Numbered from the stretch's first letter, positions 52,677 through 61,326 are shown. The stretch: 64,000 bases of DNA from Clostridium sp. D53t1_180928_C8 (GCF_015667795.1 NZ_JADPEL010000001.1:140574-204573); one strand, 5' to 3'. The notes: a model not told the origin generated them from the letters alone. Numbers and translations: made by a program.

Positions 52677-53845
52677 TACTAGAAAATATGATAAGAAAAG
52701 AAGTTAGAGAAATGCCTCCTTCAGGTATAAGAAAATATTTTGATATAGTAAATGAAATGGAAGGTGTAATATCTTTAGGAGTAGGAGAACCAGATTTTGT
52801 TACTCCTTGGAATGTAAGAGAAGCTGGAATATATTCATTAGAGCAAGGTGATACACACTACTCATCTAATGCTGGCTTTATAGAGCTTAGAGAGGAAATT
52901 TCTAAGTATTTATATAGAAAATTTGATTTAAAATATAACCCAAAGGATGAAATTTTAGTTACAGTTGGTGGTAGTGAAGGTATAGATATTGCTTTAAGAG
53001 CATTAACAGGACCAGGAGATGAAGTAGTTATTCCAGAGCCAAGTTTTGTTGCATACAAAGGATGTACAGCATTTACTGGCGCAACATCAAAGGTTATTGA
53101 CCTTAAAGCAGAAAATGACTTTAAGTTAACAGCACAAGAATTAGAAGAAGCAATAACTGAAAAAACAAAAGTTGTTATAATACCATTCCCTAATAATCCA
53201 ACAGGGGCAATAATGACTAGAGAAGAATTAGCTCCACTTGTTGAAGTATTAAAAGATAAAGATATAATAGTTATTTCAGATGAAATATATGCAGAGCTAT
53301 CTTATGATAAGCCACATGTATCTATAGCAAGCTTCCCAGAAATAAAGGATAAGACCCTTGTTATAAATGGTTTCTCTAAGTCTTATGCTATGACAGGATG
53401 GAGACTTGGATATGTATGTGGACATACAATATTATTAGATGCTATGAAGAAAATTCATCAATATGCAATAATGTGTTCACCAACAACAGCACAATTTGCA
53501 GCCATTGAGGCTTTAAAAAATGGGGATGAAAGTGTTACTAAGATGGTTAAAGAATATAATAGAAGAAGAAGGGTTCTGGTTGATGGTTTCAGAAAACTAG
53601 GACTAGATTGCTTCGAACCACTAGGTGCATTTTATGTATTCCCATGTATTAAGTCTACTGGAATGACATCAGATGAGTTCTGTGAAAAACTTTTATTAAA
53701 AGAAAAGGTACTAGCAGTACCAGGAAATGCCTTTGGTGAATCTGGAGAAGGATTTATTAGAGCGTGTTACGCTTCATCTATGGAAAACATAATGGAAGCG
53801 CTTAAGAGAATTGAAAAGTTCTTAGATGAAGAAGTTAATAAATAA
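52673..53845 (+). CDS. Class I/II PLP-dependent aminotransferase
   Basis: The 390-aa fold type I aminotransferase has VGGSEGIDIALRAL, FPNNPTGAIMTREELAPL, the Schiff-base lysine in NGFSKSYAMTGWRLGYV and the carboxylate-binding Arg in GEGFIRACYA. It falls in the aspartate/aromatic/alanine-type MalY-PatA group. Sequence alone does not decide the amino acid. Co-transcription with an Lrp regulator behind a T-box points to biosynthesis of, or balance for, the amino acid read by the specifier codon. Confidence 0.93.
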   Translation: MILENMIRKEVREMPPSGIRKYFDIVNEMEGVISLGVGEPDFVTPWNVREAGIYSLEQGDTHYSSNAGFIELREEISKYLYRKFDLKYNPKDEILVTVGGSEGIDIALRALTGPGDEVVIPEPSFVAYKGCTAFTGATSKVIDLKAENDFKLTAQELEEAITEKTKVVIIPFPNNPTGAIMTREELAPLVEVLKDKDIIVISDEIYAELSYDKPHVSIASFPEIKDKTLVINGFSKSYAMTGWRLGYVCGHTILLDAMKKIHQYAIMCSPTTAQFAAIEALKNGDESVTKMVKEYNRRRRVLVDGFRKLGLDCFEPLGAFYVFPCIKSTGMTSDEFCEKLLLKEKVLAVPGNAFGESGEGFIRACYASSMENIMEALKRIEKFLDEEVNK

Positions 53846-53865
53846 ATTTTTAATATATAATAATT

Positions 53866-53905
53866 GGCTATTATAAAAGGATAAATACCTTTATAATAGC
53901 CTTTA
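53866..53905. terminator. Bidirectional terminator
   Basis: GGCTATTATAAAAGG (53866-53880) pairs with CCTTTATAATAGCC (53888-53901). It lies between the convergent aminotransferase and AraC genes. Confidence 0.85.
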
Positions 53906-53911
53906 ATATTT

Positions 53912-54772
53912 TTAGCTAGTACTAAACTGTGAATATTTTTTAGGTGAAATTCCAACAGTTTTTTTAAATGTTTTTAAGAAGTTACTATAATCATTAAATC
54001 CACATTTCTCGCAAACAGCATTGACACTTTCTCCATCAGCTAATAAAGATTTAGCTATAGAAATTCTTCTTGCAGTAATATATTTATTTATAGTTGTCCC
54101 AGTAGTTGATTTAAAAATTCTACAAATATAAGAGCTACTTAAATAAAAATTATTAGCTAAATTATCAATAGAAATTTCATTCATAATATTATCATTAATA
54201 TATTCAATTATAGAGTCAACTTGATTGTTATATTTATAAGAGGAATTATCATTAAAATCAGTGTGATTTTTAATATATATTTTATTTAAAAAAGTCATTA
54301 ATTCTAAAAAACTAGCATGTTCAATTACATCAGATCCAAAGCCATCAGAAGCTAAAATTTTATTAATAAAATATATAAATCTACTTTGCTCATCTTTATT
54401 CAAAGAAATTTTATGGCTAAAATTATTATCACGAGTTGAAAAGCAAAAATCCAAATTAGTATTTCTAGTACAACAAGATTTCAAAAATTCGGGATGAATA
54501 GAAATAACAATTCTTTCATGAACTATTTTATCAAGTTTGGATATATAGTGACTTTCAAATTGATTTATTACAAAAAGGTCTCCGGGTTTAATATCATAAA
54601 ATTTATTATCAATTAAAAATTGCTTACCACCAGAAATTGAATAGTATATCTCATAACAATCATGTATATGCATAGCCATGGATTTCTCTTCTTTATGCAA
54701 GTGAGCAATAGAAAAATATTTCATTTCAATACAGTTTTTTATGGAATCACTACAAGAATTGCATTCTCTCAT
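53912..54772 (-). CDS. AraC-family regulator of the uronate genes
   Basis: The 286-aa protein has an N-terminal cupin sensor (about 20-110; HIHDCYEIYYSISGG, FLIDNKFYDIKPGDLFVINQ). A C-terminal AraC double HTH follows (about 185-283; ISIDNLANNFYLSSSYICRI, then GFNDYSNFLKTFKKTVGISP). It is divergent from kdgA, with the 57-bp repeated element located between them. It is the best candidate activator of the kdgA-kdgK and kduI-kduD units. The ligand is probably a uronate breakdown intermediate, inferred from location. Confidence 0.9.
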   Translation of the reverse strand: MRECNSCSDSIKNCIEMKYFSIAHLHKEEKSMAMHIHDCYEIYYSISGGKQFLIDNKFYDIKPGDLFVINQFESHYISKLDKIVHERIVISIHPEFLKSCCTRNTNLDFCFSTRDNNFSHKISLNKDEQSRFIYFINKILASDGFGSDVIEHASFLELMTFLNKIYIKNHTDFNDNSSYKYNNQVDSIIEYINDNIMNEISIDNLANNFYLSSSYICRIFKSTTGTTINKYITARRISIAKSLLADGESVNAVCEKCGFNDYSNFLKTFKKTVGISPKKYSQFSTS

Positions 54773-54816
54773 AAAAACACACCTCTTCCTACATTTTACT
54801 TAAATTATAATATGCT

Positions 54817-54873
54817 AGTTCAAAATTTGCAATATTTATGCAATGAAACAACAAGAAATAGCAAATTTAAAAT
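54817..54873 (+). promoter_or_regulatory. Copy 1 of a repeated 57-bp control element
   Basis: This 57-bp stretch between the AraC gene and kdgA matches the stretch at 56941-56997 at 46 of 57 positions. Invariant blocks include ATTTGCAATATTTA and AACAAGAAATAG. It lies 56 bp before the kdgA ATG and 44 bp from the AraC start. This suggests an AraC binding site plus promoter. Confidence 0.7.
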
Positions 54874-54929
54874 GATAAACTTTAGATATAAAGTTAATAG
54901 GCTACATAAAAGCGTATAGAGGTGAGAGT

Positions 54930-55892
54930 ATGAATAATATATTAGAAAAAATTAAATCAATTGGAGTTATCCCAGTAGTAAAAATAGATAAGGTTGATGA
55001 TGCAGTTCCATTAGCTAAAGCATTATGTGAAGGTGGATTACCATGTGCTGAAGTAACATTTAGAACTACGGCAGCAAAGCATTCAATAAGAGAAATGGTG
55101 CAAGCATATCCTAATATGTTAGTAGGAGCGGGAACTGTATTAAATATTAAACAAGTTGATGAAGCAGTTGAAGCTGGTGCTAAGTTTATAGTAAGTCCAG
55201 GGTTAAATCCTAAAGTAGTTCAATACTGCAATGAAAGAGGAATATTAATAGTTCCAGGTTGCTCTAATCCAAGTGATGTAGAAGAAGCAATTCAATTAGG
55301 GCTTGATGTAGTTAAGTTTTTCCCAGCAGAAGCAGCTGGTGGATTAAAGATGATAAAAGCTATGGCAGCACCATATGGAAATATTAAGTTTATGCCTACA
55401 GGAGGAATAAATCTTAATAATTTAGAAAGTTATTTAAGCTTTGATAAGATAATTGCTTGTGGTGGAACATGGATGGTTACACCTGAATTAATAGAGTCAG
55501 GAAATTTTGAAGAAATTAAAAAGCTTACAAGAGAAGCTGTAGAAAAAATGCTAGGATTTGAATTACTTCATGTAGGAATTCATCCAACAGATTCTGAAAG
55601 CTCTATAGAAATAGCAGAGGCATTTGAAAATTTATTTGGGTTTAAGAGTAATGAAAAGGAATCTGCTATCTTTGCAGGTACGTATATAGAAGCATTAAAG
55701 AATAAATTCTTAGGTACTCATGGGCACTTAGCAATAGGAACTAATAATATAGATAGAGCTATATATTATTTAGAAAATCAAGGATATGAAGTTGATGAAA
55801 ACAATAAATTCTTTAATGAAAAGGGTAATTTAATTTCAAATTATTTGAAAAAGGAAATTGGAGGCTTTGCTATCCATTTACTACAAAAATAG
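54930..55892 (+). CDS. kdgA: KDPG/KHG aldolase with C-terminal VOC-like domain
   Basis: The first ~210 residues of this 320-aa protein are a KDPG aldolase. They have the Glu in PCAEVTFRTTAAKHSI, GAGTVLN, VSPGLNPKVV, the Schiff-base Lys in LDVVKFFPAEAAGGL and FMPTGGINLNNL. It splits 2-keto-3-deoxy-6-phosphogluconate to pyruvate and glyceraldehyde 3-phosphate. The C-terminal ~105 residues (ELLHVGIHPTDSESSIEIAE, then FGFKSNEKESAIFAG) resemble a vicinal-oxygen-chelate domain of unknown role, absent from the ~210-aa classical enzyme. It lies 12 bp upstream of kdgK. Confidence 0.92.
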   Translation: MNNILEKIKSIGVIPVVKIDKVDDAVPLAKALCEGGLPCAEVTFRTTAAKHSIREMVQAYPNMLVGAGTVLNIKQVDEAVEAGAKFIVSPGLNPKVVQYCNERGILIVPGCSNPSDVEEAIQLGLDVVKFFPAEAAGGLKMIKAMAAPYGNIKFMPTGGINLNNLESYLSFDKIIACGGTWMVTPELIESGNFEEIKKLTREAVEKMLGFELLHVGIHPTDSESSIEIAEAFENLFGFKSNEKESAIFAGTYIEALKNKFLGTHGHLAIGTNNIDRAIYYLENQGYEVDENNKFFNEKGNLISNYLKKEIGGFAIHLLQK

Positions 55893-55904
55893 GAGGATAG
55901 AGTT

Positions 55905-56933
55905 ATGGCTAAAGTAGTTACATTAGGTGAAATTATGTTAAGACTATCACCTCCAGGAAATGAAAGATTTATGCAAGCAACTTCTTTTGATATTAATTAT
56001 GGTGGAGGAGAAGCAAATGTTGCAGTTTCTTTAGCTAACTATGGGCATAATGTTAGCTTTGTTAGTAAAATTCCTAATAATGCAATAGGAGAATGTGCTA
56101 TTGGAACATTAAGAAAATTTAATGTTAATTGTGATTATATTGTAAGAGGTGGAGATAGATTAGGAATTTATTTCTTAGAAAATGGAGCATCAATTCGTCC
56201 ATCAAGTGTTATTTATGATAGATCAAGCTCGTCAATTGCAGAGGCAGAAGTTTCGGAGTTTGATTTTGATGAAATGTTCAGAGAAGTTGATTTATTTCAT
56301 GTATCAGGAATAACGCCAGTTATAAGTAAAAATGGAGCTGAAATAACATTAGCTGCTTTAAAGAGTGCTAAAAGGAATAATGTAAAAGTATCTTTTGATT
56401 TAAATTATAGAGCAAAATTATGGACAGAAGGAATCGAAGAAAAGCAAGAAGTTTTATCTGAAATGATGGAGTATGTTGATATTTGTTTTGGTAATCCAAG
56501 GGATGCATCAAAGATGTTAGCATTTAATGATGGTGAAAATGATTTTATAAATGGTGAGTATTCAATATGTATAAGTGAAGAAAATATGAAAAAGGTTATA
56601 AAAAAATATAACTTTGAATTTTTAATAACAACTAATAGACAAAGTATAAGTGCATCAGATAATGGATGGTCATCAGTAGTATGTGATAATGAAAGGCTTT
56701 ATAAAAGTAAAAAATATAACTTGCATATTGTAGATAGAGTTGGGGGAGGGGATTCCTTTGCAGCTGGATTTTTACATGGAGTATTAAGCGATTATACAAT
56801 GGAGCAATCCCTAGAATTTGCAACCGCAGCTGCAGCTATTAAGCATACAATACCAGGAGATTTAAATATAACTACTGTAGATGAGGTACTTAAGTTAGCA
56901 CTAGGGGATGGAGCTGCTAGAGTAGAAAGATAA
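55905..56933 (+). CDS. kdgK: 2-keto-3-deoxygluconate kinase
   Basis: This 342-aa PfkB-family sugar kinase has VTLGEIMLRLSPPGNERFMQ, the substrate-binding DINYGGGEANVAVSLA and the ATP/anion-hole signature DRVGGGDSFAAGFLHGVL. It phosphorylates KDG to KDPG for the aldolase encoded just upstream. The ribosome binding site is AGGAGGATAGAGTT. The second 57-bp control element begins eight bases after its stop, so the following genes have a separate promoter. Confidence 0.93.
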   Translation: MAKVVTLGEIMLRLSPPGNERFMQATSFDINYGGGEANVAVSLANYGHNVSFVSKIPNNAIGECAIGTLRKFNVNCDYIVRGGDRLGIYFLENGASIRPSSVIYDRSSSSIAEAEVSEFDFDEMFREVDLFHVSGITPVISKNGAEITLAALKSAKRNNVKVSFDLNYRAKLWTEGIEEKQEVLSEMMEYVDICFGNPRDASKMLAFNDGENDFINGEYSICISEENMKKVIKKYNFEFLITTNRQSISASDNGWSSVVCDNERLYKSKKYNLHIVDRVGGGDSFAAGFLHGVLSDYTMEQSLEFATAAAAIKHTIPGDLNITTVDEVLKLALGDGAARVER

Positions 56934-56940
56934 TAAAAGA

Positions 56941-56997
56941 AGTTCAATATTTGCAATATTTAAGAGTAGAAATAACAAGAAATAGTTAATTTGGAAT
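56941..56997 (+). promoter_or_regulatory. Copy 2 of the repeated 57-bp control element
   Basis: This stretch is 81% identical (46/57, ungapped) to 54817-54873 and in the same orientation. It lies 42 bp before the kduI ATG. Conservation across non-coding AT-rich DNA upstream of two uronate operons supports a shared regulator site. Confidence 0.7.
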
Positions 56998-57039
56998 ATT
57001 AAAATATAAATATAGAATACAAAAAGGGGATATGGAGAT

Positions 57040-57867
57040 ATGGAATTAAGAACAGCAGCATCACCAAGGGATGTAAAAAACTATACAACAGATAGATTAA
57101 GGGATGAGTTTTTAGTACAAGATTTATTTGTTAAAGATGAAATTAAAATGGTATATAGCCATATTGATCGTATAATAATTGGAGCAGCAGTTCCAGGAAA
57201 ATCATTGTCATTAGATGCAGGAAGTGAATTAAGATCTGAATATTTTCTACAAAGAAGAGAATTAGGTGTAATTAATATCGGTGGAAAAGGTACTATCAAG
57301 ATAGATGGAAATGAATATACGTTAGATTATAAAGATGGAATGTATATTGGAATGGGAAGTAAGGATATAGAATTTTTAAGTGAAGATGGAAATAATCCAG
57401 CAAAATTCTATTTTAACAGTGCACCAGCACATAAAATTTACCCAACAGTTCTTATTAAACCGGAAGATTGTGTAACTGTAGAATTAGGGTCTTTAGAAGA
57501 AGCTAATCATAGAGTTATAAGAAAATATATTCTTCCAGGACAAGTAGAAAGTTGTCAGCTTGTTATGGGAATGACTCAATTAAAACCAGGAAGTGTTTGG
57601 AACACTATGCCTTGTCATACTCATGATAGAAGAATGGAAGTATATTTATATTTTGAAGTTCCAGAAAATAATTTTGTAATGCACTATATGGGAGAGCCAA
57701 CAGAAACAAGACATATAGTTACTAGAAATGAAGAAATAGTAATATCACCAAGTTGGTCAATTCACTCTGGTGTAGGAAGTAAGGCATATACATTTATTTG
57801 GGGTATGGTTGGAGAAAATCAAGATTTCGATGATATGGATGCAGTAAAAATGAGCGATTTAAGATAA
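57040..57867 (+). CDS. kduI: 5-dehydro-4-deoxy-D-glucuronate isomerase
   Basis: The 275-aa protein is a KduI cupin. It has MELRTAASPRDVKNYTTDRL, the metal-binding MPCHTHDRRMEVYLYF block and SPSWSIHSGVGSKAYTFIWG. It isomerises the 4-deoxy-5-keto uronate released from unsaturated uronides to 3-deoxy-2,5-diketogluconate, the substrate of KduD. It lies 29 bp upstream of kduD. Confidence 0.96.
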   Translation: MELRTAASPRDVKNYTTDRLRDEFLVQDLFVKDEIKMVYSHIDRIIIGAAVPGKSLSLDAGSELRSEYFLQRRELGVINIGGKGTIKIDGNEYTLDYKDGMYIGMGSKDIEFLSEDGNNPAKFYFNSAPAHKIYPTVLIKPEDCVTVELGSLEEANHRVIRKYILPGQVESCQLVMGMTQLKPGSVWNTMPCHTHDRRMEVYLYFEVPENNFVMHYMGEPTETRHIVTRNEEIVISPSWSIHSGVGSKAYTFIWGMVGENQDFDDMDAVKMSDLR

Positions 57868-57896
57868 TAAGTAAATAATATTGGAGGAGTTTAATT

Positions 57897-58700
57897 ATGA
57901 ATAATTTAAGTAAGTTTTCTTTAGAGGGTAAGATAGCATTAATTACAGGGGCAGCATATGGAATAGGATTTGAAATTGCTAAATCTTATGCAGATGCAGG
58001 CGCAACAATAGTATTTAATGACATAAAGCAAGAGTTAGTAGATAAAGGTATTGAATCATATGCAGAATTAGGAATAAAGGCACATGGATATGTATGTGAT
58101 GTAACTGATGAAGATAAAGTAAATGAATTAGTTAAAAAGATAGAAGAAGAAGTTGGAGTTATTGATATATTAGTAAATAATGCTGGAATAATAAAACGTA
58201 TTCCAATGTTAGAAATGAAGGCAGAAGATTTTAGACAAGTTATAGATGTAGATTTAAATGCACCATTTATAGTAGCTAAAGCAGTAATTCCATCAATGAT
58301 TAAAAAAGGTCATGGAAAAATTATAAATATTTGCTCTATGATGAGTGAATTAGGTAGAGAAACAGTAGCAGCATATGCAGCAGCTAAAGGTGGATTAAAA
58401 ATGCTTACTAAAAATATTGCATCAGAATTTGGTGAATATAATATTCAATGTAATGGTATTGGACCAGGGTATATAGCAACTCCACAAACAGCACCACTTA
58501 GAGAATTACAAGAAGATGGTTCTAGACATCCATTTGATCAATTTATAGTAGCTAAAACACCAGCAGCAAGATGGGGAACACCAGAAGATTTAGCTGGGCC
58601 AGCAGTATTCTTAGCATCAGATGCCTCTGATTTTGTAAATGGACATATTTTATATGTTGATGGTGGAATATTAGCTTATATTGGGAAACAACCTAAATAG
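57897..58700 (+). CDS. kduD: 2-deoxy-D-gluconate 3-dehydrogenase / KduD-type SDR
   Basis: The 267-aa short-chain dehydrogenase has the cofactor motif ITGAAYGIGFEIA, VNNAGIIKR, the catalytic Ser in INICSMMSELG, the YAAAKGG catalytic Tyr-Lys pair and NGHILYVDGG. With KduI upstream it is expected to reduce 3-deoxy-2,5-diketogluconate to KDG. Gluconate 5-dehydrogenases are close relatives, but the cluster favours KduD. The ribosome binding site is TTGGAGGAGTTTAATT. Confidence 0.93.
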   Translation: MNNLSKFSLEGKIALITGAAYGIGFEIAKSYADAGATIVFNDIKQELVDKGIESYAELGIKAHGYVCDVTDEDKVNELVKKIEEEVGVIDILVNNAGIIKRIPMLEMKAEDFRQVIDVDLNAPFIVAKAVIPSMIKKGHGKIINICSMMSELGRETVAAYAAAKGGLKMLTKNIASEFGEYNIQCNGIGPGYIATPQTAPLRELQEDGSRHPFDQFIVAKTPAARWGTPEDLAGPAVFLASDASDFVNGHILYVDGGILAYIGKQPK

Positions 58701-58726
58701 TTTTTAGTACAAGGGAGAATGGATAA

Positions 58727-59365
58727 ATGAAAATTGCATTAATAAATGAAAACAGTCAAGCTGTAAAAAATGAAATGATATATGAAACTTTAAAGAAAGT
58801 AGTAGAACCAAAGGGACATGAAGTTTTTAATTATGGAATGTATAGTTCTGAAGATAATGAGCAATTAACATATGTTCAAAATGGAATTTTAGCTGCAATA
58901 TTATTAAATTCAGGAGCTGCAGATTACGTAATAACAGGCTGTGGAACAGGAGAAGGCGCTATGCTTGCATGTAATTCATTCCCAGGAGTATTATGTGGAC
59001 ACGTAGTAGATCCATCTGATGCATATATGTTTGCTCAAATAAATGATGGTAATGCTATAGCACTTCCATTTGCCAAAGGGTTTGGATGGGGAGCTGAATT
59101 AAACTTACAATATATATTTGAAAAATTATTTGAAGGTGAAAGTGGTCAAGGATACCCTAAGGATAGAGTTATTCCAGAGCAAAGAAATAAGAAAATATTA
59201 GATGAAGTCAAAAAAGTAACTCATGTTGATTTAGTAACTATATTAAAAAATCTAGATCAAGATTTAGTAAAAGGAGCAGTTGCAGGACAAAGATTTAAGG
59301 AGTATTTCTTTGCTAACTGTAAATGTGAAAAAATAAGAGAATGTATTGAAACTATTTTAGAATAA
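58727..59365 (+). CDS. RpiB/LacA/LacB-family sugar isomerase
   Basis: The 212-aa protein has the RpiB/LacAB core MKIALINENSQAVKNEMIYE, ITGCGTGEGAMLACNSFPGV with the conserved Cys, and VDPSDAYMFAQINDGNAIAL. An extended C-terminus lies beyond the ~150-aa RpiB. Streptococcal hyaluronate clusters use an RpiB-type enzyme (DhuI) for the same isomerisation as KduI, so this could be a second uronate isomerase in the pathway rather than a ribose 5-phosphate enzyme. That role is inferred from context. Confidence 0.88.
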   Translation: MKIALINENSQAVKNEMIYETLKKVVEPKGHEVFNYGMYSSEDNEQLTYVQNGILAAILLNSGAADYVITGCGTGEGAMLACNSFPGVLCGHVVDPSDAYMFAQINDGNAIALPFAKGFGWGAELNLQYIFEKLFEGESGQGYPKDRVIPEQRNKKILDEVKKVTHVDLVTILKNLDQDLVKGAVAGQRFKEYFFANCKCEKIRECIETILE

Positions 59366-59400
59366 TATAGTTATAAATAAAAAGTTTGAGGATAAGTAAT

Positions 59401-60189
59401 ATGGAGTTAGGTATAAAAATAATAGATAGAGATGGAAATATAAAAGCAGAAAAAATAAATACTGAAGAAGTAAGAGTAGTCTTTAAAGGAGCATATGAAG
59501 AGGGAGATAAAATAGTCTTTACAACATCAAAAAAAGATAGTTATTTATATGCTCAAGTTGATGATGCTATGGGAGAAGCTTTTGTATATGTAACTGAAAA
59601 TGAAATTATTTATGAAATCCCATTTGGAGAAAAGAGAATTAGTTATTCACCAAAGGTATTTTATGGAGAGAAACATTTATTATCATTAAGAGTTGCTGAA
59701 GCAGAAGAGATTAAAAGTTATAAAAATTTAGCATTAAATGTTATGGATAAGCAAGAAATTAAGGGAGTTTATCCTCATGCATCTGCAAATATAGAAACAA
59801 GAGGAGAAGCAGTATTTGCAGCAAGAAATGCTATAAATGGAAACTGTGAAAATAGCTCTCATGGAAGTTGGCCATATGAATCATGGGGAATAGGTATGAG
59901 AGATGATGCTTGTTTTAGATTAGATTTTGGAAGATATATTAAAACAGACAAAATAGTAATATATACAAGATCTGATTTTCCACATGATAATTGGTGGACA
60001 AATGTTACATTTAGATTTTCTGATGGTTCAGAAATTAAATGGGACTTAGAAAAAAGTAGTAAGGCTCATGTGTTAGAATTTGAAGAAAAGGTTATTGAAT
60101 GGTTAACATTCAGTGATTTAATAAAAGCTGATGATCCTTCTCCTTTTCCAGCATTAAGCCAAATTAAAGTTTATGGAAATGAAATTTAG
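59401..60189 (+). CDS. Uncharacterised protein with galactose-binding-like C-terminal half
   Basis: The 262-aa protein has no signal peptide. The N-terminal ~115 residues are beta-rich. The C-terminal half (GVYPHASANIETRGEAVFAA, then NAINGNCENSSHGSWPYESW and FRLDFGRYIKTDKIVIYTRS) has the look of a discoidin/F5-F8 type C fold. TTG at 59386 contains the GAGG of the ribosome binding site, so ATG at 59401 is chosen. It ends the kdu operon before a terminator and is presumably a cytosolic carbohydrate-binding or accessory enzyme of uronate catabolism. I do not know a characterised homologue. Confidence 0.7.
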   Translation: MELGIKIIDRDGNIKAEKINTEEVRVVFKGAYEEGDKIVFTTSKKDSYLYAQVDDAMGEAFVYVTENEIIYEIPFGEKRISYSPKVFYGEKHLLSLRVAEAEEIKSYKNLALNVMDKQEIKGVYPHASANIETRGEAVFAARNAINGNCENSSHGSWPYESWGIGMRDDACFRLDFGRYIKTDKIVIYTRSDFPHDNWWTNVTFRFSDGSEIKWDLEKSSKAHVLEFEEKVIEWLTFSDLIKADDPSPFPALSQIKVYGNEI

Positions 60190-60207
60190 TAATTAAATAA
60201 GGTTTAT

Positions 60208-60250
60208 AAAAGCATTTTCTAGTCATCTGAGTAGAAAATGCTTTTAATTT
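60208..60250 (+). terminator. Terminator of the kdu operon
   Basis: AAAAGCATTTTCT (60208-60220) pairs perfectly with AGAAAATGCTTTT (60233-60245), followed by AATTTTAT. The rest of the 283-bp gap to 60472 shows no gene. Confidence 0.85.
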
Positions 60251-60472
60251 TATATAGAATAAGAGTAATCTAGAAGGGAAGCATTTAAGATATTATGATT
60301 AAGAAAATTAAGGAGTATTTGTAAATCATAGAATAGGTTATATTTCTTGTCTAGCATAATATTAATTTTCACTATAAATATTTGCATTACATAGATAATC
60401 ACATTTTATAAAATGAATGCAGCATTAAGTATAAAGCTCAATCAAAGAATCTTAATAATCTAAATTTTTATT

Positions 60473-61240
60473 TTAATAATGAATTTTATTAATGTAATAT
60501 TTTTCCTTATATTGTTTTAGAGTCATACCAGTTAATTTTTTAAATTGCTTTTCTAAATGACTTTGAGAGGAAAAACTTAAATAAGTGGCTATTTCTATAT
60601 AAGAATAGTGTGAATGAATTAAGAGTTTTTTTACTAATGTTATCTTTTCATTTAATATAAATTCCTTAATAGAAATACCTTCATATTGTCTAAAAAGTAC
60701 AGATAAATAATTAGGATTTAAGCTTAATTCTTCTGCAATTTCAGAAATGCGAATTTTATCATGAAGATGTGAAAAAACATAGTTTTTACATTGTTCTACA
60801 TGAAAATTTTGATTTATATTACTTAGATTTTTCCTGCTAGCTTTTATTTCATAAACCATTTTAGTATATTCACGTTGTGCTTGTCGCATTAATTTATTCA
60901 CTGCTTCAATATTATCAAGTGCATCTAGTTTATTTATATAGGCATCACTAAGAGAAAAGGATATTTCAGGATCAATACCACCACGAATTGCAGCACGACA
61001 AGCTAAGGTAACAACAACAATCCCTAAATTTATTGCATTTCTAAGTGGGGTTTTAGATAGTTTAATCTGGGTAATATTATTATAATTAATAGCTAAAGTT
61101 TCATCTAACAATTCTATATAACCATTTTCAATACAATGTAATTCTTTAAGTTCCTGTTTATAAGGTTGATGTATAGTTTCCATCTCTAAGTTTTTAAAAA
61201 CAACGTTACAAAAATCATGTTGAACTTCATTTTCTATCAT
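60473..61240 (-). CDS. AraC-family transcriptional regulator
   Basis: The 255-aa protein has a C-terminal AraC HTH domain (about 150-250; IRISEIAEELSLNPNYLSVL, then YIEIATYLSFSSQSHLEKQF and KKLTGMTLKQYKEKY). The N-terminal ~140-residue sensor is not an obvious cupin (LSKTPLRNAINLGIVVVTLA, SFSLSDAYINKLDALDNIEA). It resembles the YSIRK/Btr-type group. It is divergent from the GH3 glycosidase gene across two 18-bp direct repeats and is the likely local activator. Confidence 0.88.
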   Translation of the reverse strand: MIENEVQHDFCNVVFKNLEMETIHQPYKQELKELHCIENGYIELLDETLAINYNNITQIKLSKTPLRNAINLGIVVVTLACRAAIRGGIDPEISFSLSDAYINKLDALDNIEAVNKLMRQAQREYTKMVYEIKASRKNLSNINQNFHVEQCKNYVFSHLHDKIRISEIAEELSLNPNYLSVLFRQYEGISIKEFILNEKITLVKKLLIHSHYSYIEIATYLSFSSQSHLEKQFKKLTGMTLKQYKEKYYINKIHY

Positions 61241-61288
61241 ATATATCCACCTTTGAATTTAATTGTTTACATTATATCATAAAACATA

Positions 61289-61326
61289 TGTGAAAAGTAT
61301 TATAAAACTGTGAAAAGTGATATAAA
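61289..61326 (+). repeat. Two 18-bp direct repeats upstream of the GH3 glycosidase gene
   Basis: TGTGAAAAGTATTATAAA (61289-61306) and TGTGAAAAGTGATATAAA (61309-61326) differ at two positions and start exactly 20 bp apart. Tandem direct repeats on one helix face are typical of AraC-family binding sites. They lie between the AraC gene and the divergent GH3 gene, about 85 bp before its ATG. Confidence 0.6.

Noticed and set aside
60330-60400. A minus-strand stretch loosely like the 57-bp uronate control element (ATATTTATA, ACAAGAAATA)
   Set aside because: The blocks are out of register by a long insertion and the site lies between two gene 3' ends, so it is unlikely to be regulatory.
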